Shown: positions 1 to 8,689, counted from the first letter of the stretch. The stretch is DNA of 64,000 bases from Bdellovibrio svalbardensis (GCF_029531655.1 NZ_JANRMI010000002.1:806001-870000), one strand, 5' to 3'. Numbers and translations are program-made. The notes: generated from the letters alone by a model not told the origin.

Positions 1-2
1 AT

Positions 3-206
3 GATGAAAGTTCCGAGGATGCACAAAAATCCAGAGTCGAACTCTGTCTTGATATTGTCGACCATGGAGTACAATGTGGTGTTTCTTCAGATCCCTTATT
101 GATGTCCTCGTTGAACGTCCTTCTTTCTCAAAAAGTTTCTGAAATCTGCATGAAATTTGATGATTCAACAAATCCCAGAACCATAGTGGGAGTCGAGGGT
201 CGTTAA
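3..206 (+). CDS. C-terminal part of an unidentified protein (5' truncated)
   Basis: An open frame runs from the window edge to a TAA at 204-206 and encodes 67 residues with no internal stop. The translation contains VELCLDIVDHGVQCGVSS and ends NPRTIVGVEGR. I recognise no family. It is called because the frame is open right to the edge, the amino-acid mix looks protein-like, and a good promoter for ffh follows only after its stop. The gene could equally be a chance open frame in a leader region. The sequence left of the window would settle this. Confidence 0.5.
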   Translation, partial: DESSEDAQKSRVELCLDIVDHGVQCGVSSDPLLMSSLNVLLSQKVSEICMKFDDSTNPRTIVGVEGR

Positions 207-336
207 ACTCTGGCCTGAAAAGTCATTATTGAGGTGAGTAAATTGCTAAAAAACTTAGATGGACTGTGGTCTGTTAATCTTTTGTGGAGGCGCGTGCTTT
301 TGACGCTCCTCGACGCCACGAGTTAAGTCCCAATCT

Positions 337-365
337 TTGTCATTCTCTCAGGGATAGGTTAATAA
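337..365 (+). promoter_or_regulatory. sigma70-type promoter of ffh
   Basis: TTGTCA at 337-342 and TAATAA at 360-365 are separated by 17 bp, a near-consensus housekeeping arrangement. Transcription would start around 372, giving a leader of about 40 nt that carries the hairpin at 378-394 before the ffh ribosome site GGGAG (401-405). Confidence 0.55.
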
Positions 366-377
366 ATCCTGTCTATA

Positions 378-394
378 CTCCGGCGAAGTCGGAG
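378..394 (+). repeat. Leader hairpin, 3-nt-loop family, copy 1 (ffh)
   Basis: CTCCGGC (378-384), loop GAA, GTCGGAG (388-394): a 7-bp stem with one G-T pair. It lies in the ffh leader, 6 nt before the ribosome site. The same layout recurs at 2574-2650, 12493-12509, 14869-14885, 26140-26158 and 32327-32345, with different but paired stem bases. Confidence 0.7.
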
Positions 395-412
395 CAGCTC
401 GGGAGTTTCACA

Positions 413-1744
413 ATGTTTGAAAACTTATCAGATAAAATCATGACAAGCCTCAAGAAGGTTCGTGGTCAAAGTAAGATCAGCGAAGCCAATATTGAAGAGG
501 TTATCAAAGAGATTCGCTTAAGCTTGCTTGAAGCGGACGTGAACTTCAAAGTCGTCAAAAACTTCATCGACAAAGTAAAAGCGAAAGCTCTGGGAGCGGA
601 AGTTCTTGCGAACATCAATCCCGGCCAGCAATTCGTTAAAATTGTGCATGACGAACTCGTACAAACTTTGGGCGGTGGTGCCGTTGATATCAATGTGCGC
701 GAAAATCCCAGCGTGTTGTTCTTGGTGGGCTTGCAAGGGGCGGGTAAGACGACTTCCGCGGCAAAATTAGCTCTGTATATCCGTCAGAAGCTTGGTAAAA
801 AACCAGGACTTGTTCCTGCGGATATCTATCGTCCGGCAGCGATTGATCAACTTCAAGTTCTTGGAAAGCAAAACAATATTCCGACATTCCCAACTCCATT
901 GGGAATGAAGCCTGAAGAAATTTTGGAAAAATCAAAACAATGGGCCCGCGACAATATGGTCGACGTGGTTATTGTGGATACAGCGGGTCGTTTGCAAATC
1001 GATGACGAACTGATGGGGGAGCTTGGACGTCTGAAAGAGATCTGGACTCCGCAGGAAATTCTTCTTGTTGCCGATGCGATGCTCGGTCAGCAATCCGTCA
1101 ATGTGGCTGAGGGCTTCCATAAGCGTTTATCGCTGACGGGCTTGGTTCTGACGAAGGTGGACGGTGATGCTCGTGGCGGTGCTGCGCTCTCAATCCGCGA
1201 AGTCACAGGCATTCCTATTAAGTTCTTGGGTGTGGGTGAAAAAGTAACGGCTCTTGAGGTTTTCCATCCAGACCGTTTGGCTGGACGTATCCTCGATATG
1301 GGTGACGTCTTGTCTTTGGTTGAGAAGGCTCAGGAAGTGATCGATGAAAAATCGGCTCGTGACTCTGCAAAGAAGCTCATGAAGAACGAATTCACTCTGG
1401 AAGACTTCTTGACGCAAATCCAGCAGCTTAAGAAAATGGGCGGGTTTGAATCTATCTTGAAGTTTTTACCTGGTATGGGAGAGATCTCCAAGCAGCTCAA
1501 AAACATGACCCCTCCGGATGCGGAAATGAAGAAGATTGAAGCGATCATTCACTCTATGACGATCCAAGAACGTCAGAATCATAAGATTTTGAACGCCTCG
1601 CGTCGTCAAAGAATTGCAAAAGGTAGCGGCACTCAAGTTCAGGACGTTAACAAGCTTATTAAGCAGTTTGAAGACGCAAAGAAGATGATGGGCGGCCTTA
1701 TGAAGATGGGAATGGGTCGAGGTGGGATGAAGCTCCCATTTTAA
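413..1744 (+). CDS. ffh: Signal recognition particle GTPase Ffh
   Basis: Ffh binds the 4.5S RNA and signal sequences of nascent membrane and secreted proteins, and delivers ribosomes to FtsY. The 443-residue protein has an N-terminal helical N domain and a GTPase domain with P-loop GLQGAGKTT (106-114), DTAGR (189-193) and TKVD (247-250). A methionine-rich M domain ends GGMKLPF. The frame is open back to 284, but the start at 413 is chosen because MFENLSDKI is the usual N terminus and GGGAG lies 7 nt upstream. It heads a translation gene cluster with rpsP 78 bp downstream. Confidence 0.97.
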   Translation: MFENLSDKIMTSLKKVRGQSKISEANIEEVIKEIRLSLLEADVNFKVVKNFIDKVKAKALGAEVLANINPGQQFVKIVHDELVQTLGGGAVDINVRENPSVLFLVGLQGAGKTTSAAKLALYIRQKLGKKPGLVPADIYRPAAIDQLQVLGKQNNIPTFPTPLGMKPEEILEKSKQWARDNMVDVVIVDTAGRLQIDDELMGELGRLKEIWTPQEILLVADAMLGQQSVNVAEGFHKRLSLTGLVLTKVDGDARGGAALSIREVTGIPIKFLGVGEKVTALEVFHPDRLAGRILDMGDVLSLVEKAQEVIDEKSARDSAKKLMKNEFTLEDFLTQIQQLKKMGGFESILKFLPGMGEISKQLKNMTPPDAEMKKIEAIIHSMTIQERQNHKILNASRRQRIAKGSGTQVQDVNKLIKQFEDAKKMMGGLMKMGMGRGGMKLPF

Positions 1745-1822
1745 GACACGATATTTAGCTTGATATTTAATTGAGACCACAGTACACACTTGGTCTTACT
1801 GTTTTGAACAAGAGGTTTAGAA

Positions 1823-2071
1823 ATGGCAGTTGTAATTCGTTTGGCTCGTATGGGCGCTAAGCATGAACCTAAATACCGCATCACTGTTGCGGATTCTCGT
1901 CGTTATGTGACTGGTAAATTCCTTGATATTCTTGGAACTTACATTCCATCTCCAAAAGGCAACGACAAGAAAGTTGAAATTGATCTAGCTAAAGTTGAAG
2001 AGTGGATCAAAAAAGGTGCTCAACCTACTGATCGTGTAAAACACGTTATCAAGTTGGCCCAGGCCAAATAA
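1823..2071 (+). CDS. rpsP: 30S ribosomal protein S16
   Basis: S16 is a small primary binder of 16S rRNA needed for 30S assembly. The 82-residue protein starts MAVVIRLARMGAKHEPKYRI and carries the conserved ADSRR and FLDILGTY segments, full length for the family. A ribosome site (AGAGG) precedes the ATG. It follows ffh after 78 bp, which contain a weak inverted repeat (AGACCA / TGGTCT near 1773-1795). It is part of the classical ffh-rpsP-khpA-rimM-trmD-rplS order. Confidence 0.97.
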   Translation: MAVVIRLARMGAKHEPKYRITVADSRRYVTGKFLDILGTYIPSPKGNDKKVEIDLAKVEEWIKKGAQPTDRVKHVIKLAQAK

Positions 2072-2100
2072 TCGGCTAAATAAATAGATTGGCATCCGGG

Positions 2101-2120
2101 CTATATTCGATAGAATATAG
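2101..2120 (+). other. Perfect 8-bp hairpin between rpsP and khpA
   Basis: CTATATTC (2101-2108), loop GATA, GAATATAG (2113-2120). There is no T-tract behind it, so it is not a standard terminator. It may be an RNA-processing or stability element that lets rpsP and khpA differ in expression. Function is inferred only from position. Confidence 0.5.
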
Positions 2121-2176
2121 TTTATAGCGAGTTTGTCTCACTATAATTCGAAAAGATGCCTTTTTATGGGGGTAAT

Positions 2177-2416
2177 ATGGATAGCTTGAAAGACCTCGTT
2201 GAATTCATGGCAAAGTCACTTGTCGACAAGCCTGAAAAAGTTGAAGTGGATGAAATTCCAGGTCAACAAACCACTTTGCTTGCGCTTAAGGTTGATAAAG
2301 AAGACCTAGGCAAGGTAATTGGTAAACAAGGTAAAACTGCAGCAGCAATGAGAACAATCATTCGTGCGGCAGGAACAAAACTCAATAAACGTTATCACCT
2401 AGATATCGTTGAGTAG
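2177..2416 (+). CDS. khpA: KH-domain RNA-binding protein KhpA (YlqC family)
   Basis: KhpA is a single-KH-domain RNA chaperone-like protein usually encoded between rpsP and rimM. The protein has 79 residues. The KH signature is GKVIGKQGKTAAAMRTIIR (the GxxG loop is GKQG), and the length matches the family. The frame opens at 2156, but the ATG at 2177 (MDSLKDLVEF) is preferred because GGGGGT lies just upstream and family members start here. A strong terminator (2486-2520) follows. A second KH protein of the same type is encoded at 63499. Confidence 0.9.
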   Translation: MDSLKDLVEFMAKSLVDKPEKVEVDEIPGQQTTLLALKVDKEDLGKVIGKQGKTAAAMRTIIRAAGTKLNKRYHLDIVE

Positions 2417-2485
2417 GCTTATACTGGCTTAGTCAGTGTTCGTTTATCGAGTAAGTAATACTTAAAGCAAAATTTAGATTCTCAT

Positions 2486-2520
2486 AAAAGGGGTTGTGTA
2501 ATAACAACCCCTTTTACTTT
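2486..2520 (+). terminator. Rho-independent terminator after khpA
   Basis: AAAAGGGGTTGT (2486-2497) pairs perfectly over 12 bp with ACAACCCCTTTT (2504-2515) across a 6-nt loop and is followed by a T-rich stretch. It separates the ffh-rpsP-khpA unit from rimM. Confidence 0.88.
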
Positions 2521-2573
2521 TATGCCAACACTGTTGGCGAGCTGCAGCTGCTGACTCCGTCAGAGCGCACGTT

Positions 2574-2650
2574 ACTCCGGCCTTGCCGGAGTGTAGACCA
2601 GCTACTCCGGCGAAGCCGGAGGGCAGACAGTACTCTAGCAAAGCTAGAGT
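2574..2650 (+). repeat. Triple array of 3-nt-loop hairpins before rimM
   Basis: Three tandem units start at 2573, 2603 and 2631 (spacing 30 and 28). The hairpins are ACTCCGGC-CTT-GCCGGAGT (2574-2592), CTCCGGC-GAA-GCCGGAG (2605-2621) and ACTCTAGC-AAA-GCTAGAGT (2632-2650). Two units are followed by GTAGACCAG or GTAGACAGG and the middle one by GCAGACAGT. The third unit changes both stem arms together, so pairing is preserved. Two shorter hairpins precede the array: GCCAA/TTGGC near 2524-2538 and CTGAC/GTCAG near 2551-2563. Confidence 0.8.
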
Positions 2651-2665
2651 GTAGACAGGATAGTT

Positions 2666-3181
2666 ATGAAAATGATCGGTAAAGTTAGAGAAGCTCACGG
2701 ACTTAAAGGTGACCTTTATGTTCTTATTTTTTCCGGAGACATCTCTTGGGCAAAACGCCTTAAAAAATTCTCTCTTCAACTTAAAGGCTCTGATGAGTCT
2801 CAAGAGTTTACTGTAGAGCGCGTAAAGCCTTTTAAAAAAGGTATTATCGTTAAAGCGGCTGAAGTGGCAGATCGTACAGCGGCTGAAGCTTTAGAGCATT
2901 TTGAGTTTTCTATTGAAGAAGATCTTTTGACCTCTAAACCAGGCGAAACGATCTATCTTTCTGAAATCAAAAACTTCAAATTAAAAGATCCAGAACAAAA
3001 TATTCTTGGTGAAATCGTGGATTTCTCAAGCAATGGCGCTCAAGACCTTTTGGTTGTTGATATCAAAGGTAAAAAAGTTGAAGTGCCGTTCGTTGATGCT
3101 TTCATCAAAAAAATCGATTTCAAACATCAATCTGTAGTTATGGATCTTCCTGAAGGCTTGCTCGATATCGAGAACGCTTAA
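2666..3181 (+). CDS. rimM: 16S rRNA maturation factor RimM
   Basis: RimM helps S19 and 16S rRNA assemble into the 30S head. The 171-residue protein has an N-terminal beta-barrel RimM domain ([15 protein letters not shown] near the start) and a C-terminal PRC-barrel domain ([18 protein letters not shown], then [12 protein letters not shown]). Its leader carries three tandem hairpins, the last ending 16 nt before the ATG. The stop codon overlaps the trmD start by one base, so the two are probably translationally coupled. Confidence 0.95.
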   Translation: MKMIGKVREAHGLKGDLYVLIFSGDISWAKRLKKFSLQLKGSDESQEFTVERVKPFKKGIIVKAAEVADRTAAEALEHFEFSIEEDLLTSKPGETIYLSEIKNFKLKDPEQNILGEIVDFSSNGAQDLLVVDIKGKKVEVPFVDAFIKKIDFKHQSVVMDLPEGLLDIENA

Positions 3182-4008
3182 TGCTACAAATTGATGTGAT
3201 CACGCTTTTTCCTGAGATGATAGAGAACGCCGCCAGTTTCGGCGTTCTTGGTCAGGCCTTAAAAAGTGATCTCCTCAAAGTTTTCTCGCACACTCCTCGT
3301 GAATTTGCACAAGATCGCCATCGCACCGTCGATGATCGTCCTTTCGGAGGCGGCGACGGCATGATCATGCTCGCAGAGCCCCTCGAAAAAACCATTCAAA
3401 AAGTGCAACATAAGAATTCAAAGGTCATCTACATGTCTCCGCAGGGCGAAGTGTTGAGTGATATGAAAGCCCGGGCTTTGGCAAAAGAAGAGCATCTGGT
3501 GATTATCTGCGGCCGCTACGGCGGTATTGATCAGCGAATCATCAACAACTATGTCGATGAAGAGATCTCTATCGGCGACTATGTTTTGTCAGGTGGGGAG
3601 CTAGGGGCTTTGGTGGTGATTGACGCAGTTTCTCGTATGGTGCCAGGAGTGCTGGGGCATAGTGAAAGCGCAAATCAAGACAGCTTCTCTGAGGGGCTTT
3701 TGGAGCAACCGAATTTCACAAGGCCTCGTCAGTATTTAGGGGCGGAAGTTCCGGAAGTTCTTTTGGGCGGAAATCATAAGCTGATGGCGGACTGGAAGAA
3801 AAAGGTTTCGGCTTTGGTGACCCTGGTGAAGCGCCCTGATTTATTTCAAGCATACCTTGAAGAAGAAAACCTAAAATATCGTTCCCTGAAAAAGAAAAAA
3901 ACAGAAGCCCCACTTAAGGAGCTTCAAAAATTTTGGAATAATTTATCTCTTCAAGATCGTAAAGTGTTGGGTCTGGAAGAGCTTAGCGAGGAAGATTTCA
4001 ATGGCTGA
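3181..4008 (+). CDS. trmD: tRNA (guanine37-N1)-methyltransferase TrmD
   Basis: TrmD makes m1G37 next to the anticodon using S-adenosylmethionine and prevents +1 frameshifts. The 275-residue SPOUT protein shows the FGGGDGMIM region, the [11 protein letters not shown] segment and the knot motif [21 protein letters not shown], followed by [10 protein letters not shown]. It is longer than typical TrmD (about 230-255). The extra 30-40 residues at the C terminus include a lysine run ([15 protein letters not shown]) and an acidic end. Start and stop overlap both neighbours (1 bp with rimM, 8 bp with the next gene), a tight operon. Confidence 0.96.
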   Translation: MLQIDVITLFPEMIENAASFGVLGQALKSDLLKVFSHTPREFAQDRHRTVDDRPFGGGDGMIMLAEPLEKTIQKVQHKNSKVIYMSPQGEVLSDMKARALAKEEHLVIICGRYGGIDQRIINNYVDEEISIGDYVLSGGELGALVVIDAVSRMVPGVLGHSESANQDSFSEGLLEQPNFTRPRQYLGAEVPEVLLGGNHKLMADWKKKVSALVTLVKRPDLFQAYLEEENLKYRSLKKKKTEAPLKELQKFWNNLSLQDRKVLGLEELSEEDFNG

Positions 4009-4582
4009 AGAGGCAATCTATGTCCCGCGTTTAGCGATAGGCCTAGTTCATTACCCGGTCCGCGACCGTCAAAACAAGACAGTGGCAACCAATGTCACTA
4101 ATTTCGACATTCATGATATTGCGAGAGCCGCTCAAGTGTACGGGGTGGAAAGATATTACATCATCCATCCCATGCAGGATCAGTTGATGTTCGTGGAAAG
4201 GGTCTTAGATCACTGGAGAACCGGGCAAGGGGCGAAGTACAATCCTAAGAGAAAAACCGCGCTAGGGCCCGTACACACCTCTGAGAGCGTTGAAAAGGCC
4301 ATAGCGGATTGGAATGTCCCTGGCGCCCTGATTATTTCGACTTCAGCAAAGGACGAGGGCTTAAAAAAGTATACTTTTGCTGAGCTGCGCCATGAAATGC
4401 ATGTAGAAAAAAGACCAGTATTTATGCTATTTGGTACTGGCAACGGAATGACAGAGGACCTCTTAAAATCCTGTTCAGGGACTTTGGAGAGTATTCGGGG
4501 AGCACCACCTCAGGATTACCGCCATCTTTCAGTGAGATCGGCAGTAAGTATCTGTCTTGACCGCGTGATGGGTCCATGGTAG
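4001..4582 (+). CDS. SPOUT-type RNA methyltransferase, Methyltrn_RNA_4 family
   Basis: This 193-residue protein belongs to a SAM-dependent RNA methyltransferase family often encoded beside trmD in deltaproteobacteria-like genomes. Visible features are the N-terminal [41 protein letters not shown], and a C-terminal trefoil-knot segment ([15 protein letters not shown], then [14 protein letters not shown]). The RNA target is unknown. It overlaps trmD by 8 bp, which points to coupled translation and a related role in tRNA or rRNA modification. Confidence 0.85.
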   Translation: MAEEAIYVPRLAIGLVHYPVRDRQNKTVATNVTNFDIHDIARAAQVYGVERYYIIHPMQDQLMFVERVLDHWRTGQGAKYNPKRKTALGPVHTSESVEKAIADWNVPGALIISTSAKDEGLKKYTFAELRHEMHVEKRPVFMLFGTGNGMTEDLLKSCSGTLESIRGAPPQDYRHLSVRSAVSICLDRVMGPW

Positions 4583-4632
4583 ACCCTTGTTTTACTTTTG
4601 GTGAAAATTCGATTGGCATAAGGGACTAAGCA

Positions 4633-5043
4633 ATGGCTAAAGCTGCAAAAAAAACTACGACTGTTAAAAAAGAAGTTAAAGAAACTAATCTTGTTCGTCG
4701 CGTGAGCATTAAACCTGCTAACACAAACATTCAATCTTTCGACTCTGGCGATACAGTAAACGTATTCGTTAAAGTAAAAGAAGGCGAAAAAGAACGCGTT
4801 CAGCTTTACAAAGGTATCGTAACTAAGATCCAAGGATCTGGCGCAGCGAAATCTTTCACAGTTCGCAAAATGTCTGCAGGTGTAGGCGTTGAAAGAACTT
4901 TCCCGTTCAACTCACCAGCTCTTGATAAAGTTGAACTAGTAAACGTAGGTAAAGTACGTCGTTCTAAACTTTATTTCTTGCGTAAACTTTCTGGTAAAGC
5001 TGCTAAAATCGAATCTGAATTGGTAGCTCAAACTAAAGCTTAG
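4633..5043 (+). CDS. rplS: 50S ribosomal protein L19
   Basis: L19 sits at the 30S-50S interface. The 136-residue protein has the conserved core FDSGDTVNVFVKVKEGEKER, YKGIVTKIQGSG and RSKLYFLRKLSGKAAKI. It carries about 20 extra basic residues at the N terminus (MAKAAKKTTTVKKEVKE) compared with typical L19 of about 115. The Lys/Ala-rich tail resembles those on RNase HII downstream and on the 27225 protein. A strong terminator follows at 5071. Confidence 0.96.
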   Translation: MAKAAKKTTTVKKEVKETNLVRRVSIKPANTNIQSFDSGDTVNVFVKVKEGEKERVQLYKGIVTKIQGSGAAKSFTVRKMSAGVGVERTFPFNSPALDKVELVNVGKVRRSKLYFLRKLSGKAAKIESELVAQTKA

Positions 5044-5070
5044 TTCTCTAAATTCATAATATGAATTTCC

Positions 5071-5108
5071 AAAGACCTGGTTCTTGCGAATCAGGTCTTT
5101 TTGTTTTT
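5071..5108 (+). terminator. Rho-independent terminator after rplS
   Basis: AAAGACCTG (5071-5079) pairs with CAGGTCTTT (5092-5100) over 9 bp with a 12-nt loop, followed by a T-rich run. It closes the rimM-trmD-methylase-rplS unit. Confidence 0.88.
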
Positions 5109-5113
5109 GTGCG

Positions 5114-5156
5114 ACGTGTGAAGCAAAGGTGTCTGATGTTTTTATGGCGCCTTTTG
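5114..5156 (+). repeat. Degenerate copy of the palindromic repeat at 29097
   Basis: The left arm (ACGTGTGAAGCAAAGGTGTC) and the right arm (GGCGCCTTTTG, 5146-5156) match the arms of the perfect palindrome at 29097-29125 with few changes, but they are separated by about 13 extra bases. Both copies lie just behind a rho-independent terminator in non-coding DNA, suggesting a dispersed intergenic repeat family. Confidence 0.55.
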
Positions 5157-5201
5157 TAAAATCAGAATAAGATTCCGCTTCAACTTGAGGCGAAAATACG
5201 A

Positions 5202-5924
5202 ATGGCATCTACAAAAAATCCGGCAAAAACATCTCAGAAGAAAATTTCCGTAAAGACCGCTACTAAAAGCGCTAAGTCAGCTTCAAGCAAGGCTGCGAAG
5301 GTTCCGAAAAAGAAAGCAGCACTGGAGCTTCCTAAAATTATGTGGCGTGAGTTTTCTCCCTCCCCAATTATTGGAGTTGATGAAGTCGGACGCGGTTGTC
5401 TTGCGGGGCCGGTCTATGCGGCGGCTGTTATTTTTAAATCAGATGAGCTGATTGATCTGGTCACGGACTCTAAGCTGATATCCGAAGAACGTCGTGAGGA
5501 ATTGGCGGAACTAATTTGTAAAGCGCACCACGTGGGTATCGGTCATGCAACAGTTGAGGAAATTGATGAACTCAATATTCTTCAAGCTTCCTTGCTCGCT
5601 ATGAAGCGAGCGATCGAAGCCTTGGGAGTAAAGGGTGGCCATGTTCTTGTTGATGGAAATCAAAAGATTCCAAATCTTCAAGGTTATGAGCAAACCACAA
5701 TCATCAAAGGGGATTTGCGAGCAGCACCTATTTCAGCGGCATCTATTGTTGCTAAGGTGACCCGTGATCGCTTGATGAAAGAGTTGGGAGTGCAATATCC
5801 TGTCTATGGTTTCGAAGCGCACAAAGGGTACTCAACGCCCATCCATAAGAACTCCATCGCAGAACACGGTCCCTGCATCGTGCATCGCAAGTCCTTCGCC
5901 GGAGTTAAAGAACACCTCGGCTAA
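5202..5924 (+). CDS. rnhB: Ribonuclease HII with a basic N-terminal tail
   Basis: RNase HII cuts RNA in RNA/DNA hybrids and removes single ribonucleotides from DNA. The catalytic domain starts near residue 54 with [14 protein letters not shown] (first acidic pair D-E) and continues through [22 protein letters not shown] and [13 protein letters not shown]. The first 45 residues are a Lys/Ala/Ser-rich tail, not part of the family fold, probably disordered and nucleic-acid binding. A GAGG ribosome site supports the ATG at 5202. The next gene starts 1 bp after its stop. Confidence 0.95.
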   Translation: MASTKNPAKTSQKKISVKTATKSAKSASSKAAKVPKKKAALELPKIMWREFSPSPIIGVDEVGRGCLAGPVYAAAVIFKSDELIDLVTDSKLISEERREELAELICKAHHVGIGHATVEEIDELNILQASLLAMKRAIEALGVKGGHVLVDGNQKIPNLQGYEQTTIIKGDLRAAPISAASIVAKVTRDRLMKELGVQYPVYGFEAHKGYSTPIHKNSIAEHGPCIVHRKSFAGVKEHLG

Positions 5925-5925
5925 A

Positions 5926-6261
5926 ATGTATTGGGCCCACTTTCGTGGGCTCGAATCTGAAAAAGCAGTCATTCACTTCTATTCCAAGAAAAAATTTAAA
6001 CTACTAAAGCAAAGGTTGAAAACGCCTTTTGCGGAAATTGATTTGTTGTTTCGCTCCCCTGAAGGACATCTTTTGATGGTGGAGGTGAAATCAGCCAATC
6101 AATCTTGTTTCTATTCTGCACGGATTTCAAAACGACAAATGCAGCGCCTGGGTCGAGCGGCAAGCTTTCTTGCGGCTCGTTTTAACTGTTTGGTTGAGTA
6201 TCACTGGGCTTTTGTTGATCAGAACTACAGTGTGACAGTAGTCGAAGATGTTTCTCTTTGA
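5926..6261 (+). CDS. yraN: YraN/UPF0102 family predicted nuclease
   Basis: UPF0102 proteins have a PD-(D/E)xK endonuclease-like fold and are commonly encoded next to rnhB; their cellular role is not well defined. The 111-residue protein has the core AEIDLLFRSPEGHLLMVEVK, containing the acidic and lysine residues of that fold. The frame extends upstream inside rnhB to 5806, but the ATG at 5926, directly after the rnhB stop, fits family length. It converges with lptD, whose stop lies only 7 bp beyond. Confidence 0.85.
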   Translation: MYWAHFRGLESEKAVIHFYSKKKFKLLKQRLKTPFAEIDLLFRSPEGHLLMVEVKSANQSCFYSARISKRQMQRLGRAASFLAARFNCLVEYHWAFVDQNYSVTVVEDVSL

Positions 6262-6268
6262 CGGGAAG

Positions 6269-8683
6269 CTAGAATCCGAATTGATCCAAGGCTTCAGGTT
6301 GAAGCGGTGGTTTTGGATTTCCATCGAAGGTGAATTCAAAATTCAATCGAGTGTTCGTCTCACCACCGGTCACTTGATCTTGAATGAGCGTCACGAGCCA
6401 GCAGTCTCCAGGTGGTTTGAATTGTGCGATATAGGCCCATGACTTAACGGGCTTACCGAATTTGGCAGCTTGCCAGTTGGAATCATACACAATCTGTCCC
6501 ATTAGGTTGATATAAGGGGAAACGAAACCTGCTGCGAAAGTATAGTCTTCGGTGCGGCTTGACTGGACAACGGATTGGCCTGGAGTGATCTTATACTGCT
6601 GAGTTAAGCCAACCTGTCCAAATTGCCCCATGTCATTCATGACTCGAACACGAGAAGAAATATTCGTCACGCCCTGGTAGGGGAAGTAATCGAAAATAGA
6701 ATACGTCTGGAAGTTCTTGAGTCGTACATCAAGAATGGTCATAAGGTCTGACCAAGGCTCACGTGTGCTATTGCTGCGATCTTGTTGAGAGACGTCGTAG
6801 GATTGTAGCAACTTTAAAGAGGCAATTTGTTGATACTCGGGACGATCTCCCACCCATTCTTTTCGGGTGATTTTATTGGTGAGTCCGAAGGTGACAAGAT
6901 TGCGATCGTAGATTCTATCTTGATAGTCGAATTGCAATCCATAGGGACTTGTTAAGTCCCCGTCACTGATGCCATCTCGAGAGGAGTAAGGGGCTTCATT
7001 TAATGGACCTGTACCGAAGAAGGGGTGATCCTTCTGCTGAATCCAAGGTGTGTTTGTATAGACAACCTCAGGAATCACCTCATGCTTGTAGCGAGTGGAT
7101 TTTGGAGTAATGAGGTCACCATAAATGCCACTGAAAATCATTCGAGATGTGATAGAGGTGCGCAAATAACGACGAACGTAGCTTTGTTCCTCGCCGACAT
7201 TGAAATTATAATGTGTCTCACGGTAATTTAAAATGGGGACGATGTCGAAGCCGTCGCTGATTTGGAATGGGTAATAAAGCGCAGGTCGGAAATCAAGGCG
7301 TTGGCCTGTACGAATTAAGTCAATACTTGAATCATAAGAGCCGTCATAGGTGCGATGGCACGAAGGATTGTCGGACCAGTTCGGAAGATTACAGTCATTT
7401 TTTACGTACTTCGTCTTTCCATCGGCGGTGTAGGCCATGTCATCATAGGAATTTCCAGCTCTTGAGAAATTCACATAATTCAAATCCCAAAAATAGATGA
7501 AATTTGTTTCGCCGATATTTTTCTGTGTCGATGAATAACGAAGTTCAGGGGCGCGATGAACGGCGTCGTCATTGTTGGCCCGAGGATCTGATTGGAGCAT
7601 GTTTACATAATAAGAAGCATCGATGCTGGCGTGGGTGTCTTTGGTGTTCTTAGTGACGGAAATTCGATTTTCCATCGCAGAGTCACCATAGTTATCCGTT
7701 TCGAAGGGGAAGTCCTTCGGGTATTGGAGATCGCTGGCAAGATTGACTTGCGCGCGGGCCACAACATCATCAGGCATCGCATAGTAGTGTTGATAACGGA
7801 CGAACCATCGTTCCAAAGGAGCGCCGACAGCGCTTCCGGATCTAAAGGCATTGAGGCGTGGGTCTTCGCCAAAGGCTTTGTCGTTTAAGACAGCAGTATT
7901 TAAAGTTCCGCTGCTTTCATCGTTGAGCATATAGCGATACTCGAGCATTCCCTTGAGACCCCTGCGCTCATAGTTCTTTGCGGTGATGGTCGCATCGCTG
8001 CTTCTTGAGATGGCCCAGAAGTAAGGTTGCATGAGGGTGAATCCCCCAGTGTCAGATTGCTCAAAGCCTGGAGTTAAAAGTCCTGATTGTCGATCGCTCT
8101 TGAGGGGGACCACTAAGTAGGGGAACCAGAAAACGGGGACATCGCTAATTCTTAAAATTGCGTTTTTGATATAAGCGTAACCGCCCATCTCAGCGCGCAC
8201 ACTGGTTCCGGAAAAACTCCAGGTCGAGGGGCAGTTGGTGCAGGCCGTGTAGTCAGCGGAGGACACCAGAAATTCAGAATCTCCGATTTTTTCCAGACGA
8301 TCGCCACTGAAACGGACCAAGCCAGATTGAACGAAACCATTGTAGATAATTCCTGTATTGGTCTCGTAGTCTAAGAATATCTGATCACCCTTGATCGAGG
8401 TTTTAGTATCGACGATTTCGACATTGCCGAAAAGTTCTGCGCGTTTTGTGCGCAGAAGCACACGGGCTTTGTCGGCCTTAATGTGTTGACCTTGATAGAC
8501 GATTTGGATGTTGCCGCTCATCTCAATGGTCTCATTGACCGAGTCGCGGAACATTTCGTCAGCATTCATCAGGATGCCTTGAATTTTGGCCGCAGGCTGT
8601 TGTTCCTGCGCATAGGTTAACGATGTCGCGAGCGACAGCAATGAGAATAAGAATAGAACCTTGATGAACCAGCGTTGAAGCAC
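6269..8683 (-). CDS. lptD: LPS-assembly protein LptD
   Basis: LptD is the outer-membrane barrel that inserts lipopolysaccharide into the outer leaflet together with LptE. The 804-residue protein has a signal peptide ending near TYAQ. A periplasmic OstA/beta-jellyroll domain (ETIEMSGNIQIVYQGQHIKADKARV) follows, then a large C-terminal barrel. Only a few cysteines are visible, including the pair in TACTNCPS. The start codon is GTG at 8683 with no Shine-Dalgarno site; a promoter ends 6 nt before it (8690-8718), so the mRNA may be leaderless. Confidence 0.92.
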   Translation of the reverse strand: MLQRWFIKVLFLFSLLSLATSLTYAQEQQPAAKIQGILMNADEMFRDSVNETIEMSGNIQIVYQGQHIKADKARVLLRTKRAELFGNVEIVDTKTSIKGDQIFLDYETNTGIIYNGFVQSGLVRFSGDRLEKIGDSEFLVSSADYTACTNCPSTWSFSGTSVRAEMGGYAYIKNAILRISDVPVFWFPYLVVPLKSDRQSGLLTPGFEQSDTGGFTLMQPYFWAISRSSDATITAKNYERRGLKGMLEYRYMLNDESSGTLNTAVLNDKAFGEDPRLNAFRSGSAVGAPLERWFVRYQHYYAMPDDVVARAQVNLASDLQYPKDFPFETDNYGDSAMENRISVTKNTKDTHASIDASYYVNMLQSDPRANNDDAVHRAPELRYSSTQKNIGETNFIYFWDLNYVNFSRAGNSYDDMAYTADGKTKYVKNDCNLPNWSDNPSCHRTYDGSYDSSIDLIRTGQRLDFRPALYYPFQISDGFDIVPILNYRETHYNFNVGEEQSYVRRYLRTSITSRMIFSGIYGDLITPKSTRYKHEVIPEVVYTNTPWIQQKDHPFFGTGPLNEAPYSSRDGISDGDLTSPYGLQFDYQDRIYDRNLVTFGLTNKITRKEWVGDRPEYQQIASLKLLQSYDVSQQDRSNSTREPWSDLMTILDVRLKNFQTYSIFDYFPYQGVTNISSRVRVMNDMGQFGQVGLTQQYKITPGQSVVQSSRTEDYTFAAGFVSPYINLMGQIVYDSNWQAAKFGKPVKSWAYIAQFKPPGDCWLVTLIQDQVTGGETNTRLNFEFTFDGNPKPPLQPEALDQFGF

Positions 8684-8689
8684 CGAGAT

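Noticed and set aside
1-102. Short frame starting ATGATG at the window edge
   Set aside because: The overlapping frame 3-206 is longer and open at the edge; both cannot be genes on the same strand.
284-412. Upstream extension of ffh
   Set aside because: The extra 43 residues are not Ffh-like, and the promoter and hairpin lie inside this stretch; the ATG at 413 has a proper ribosome site.
7592-7888. Plus-strand frame inside lptD
   Set aside because: Shadow of the barrel-coding region, with no ribosome site and no family features.
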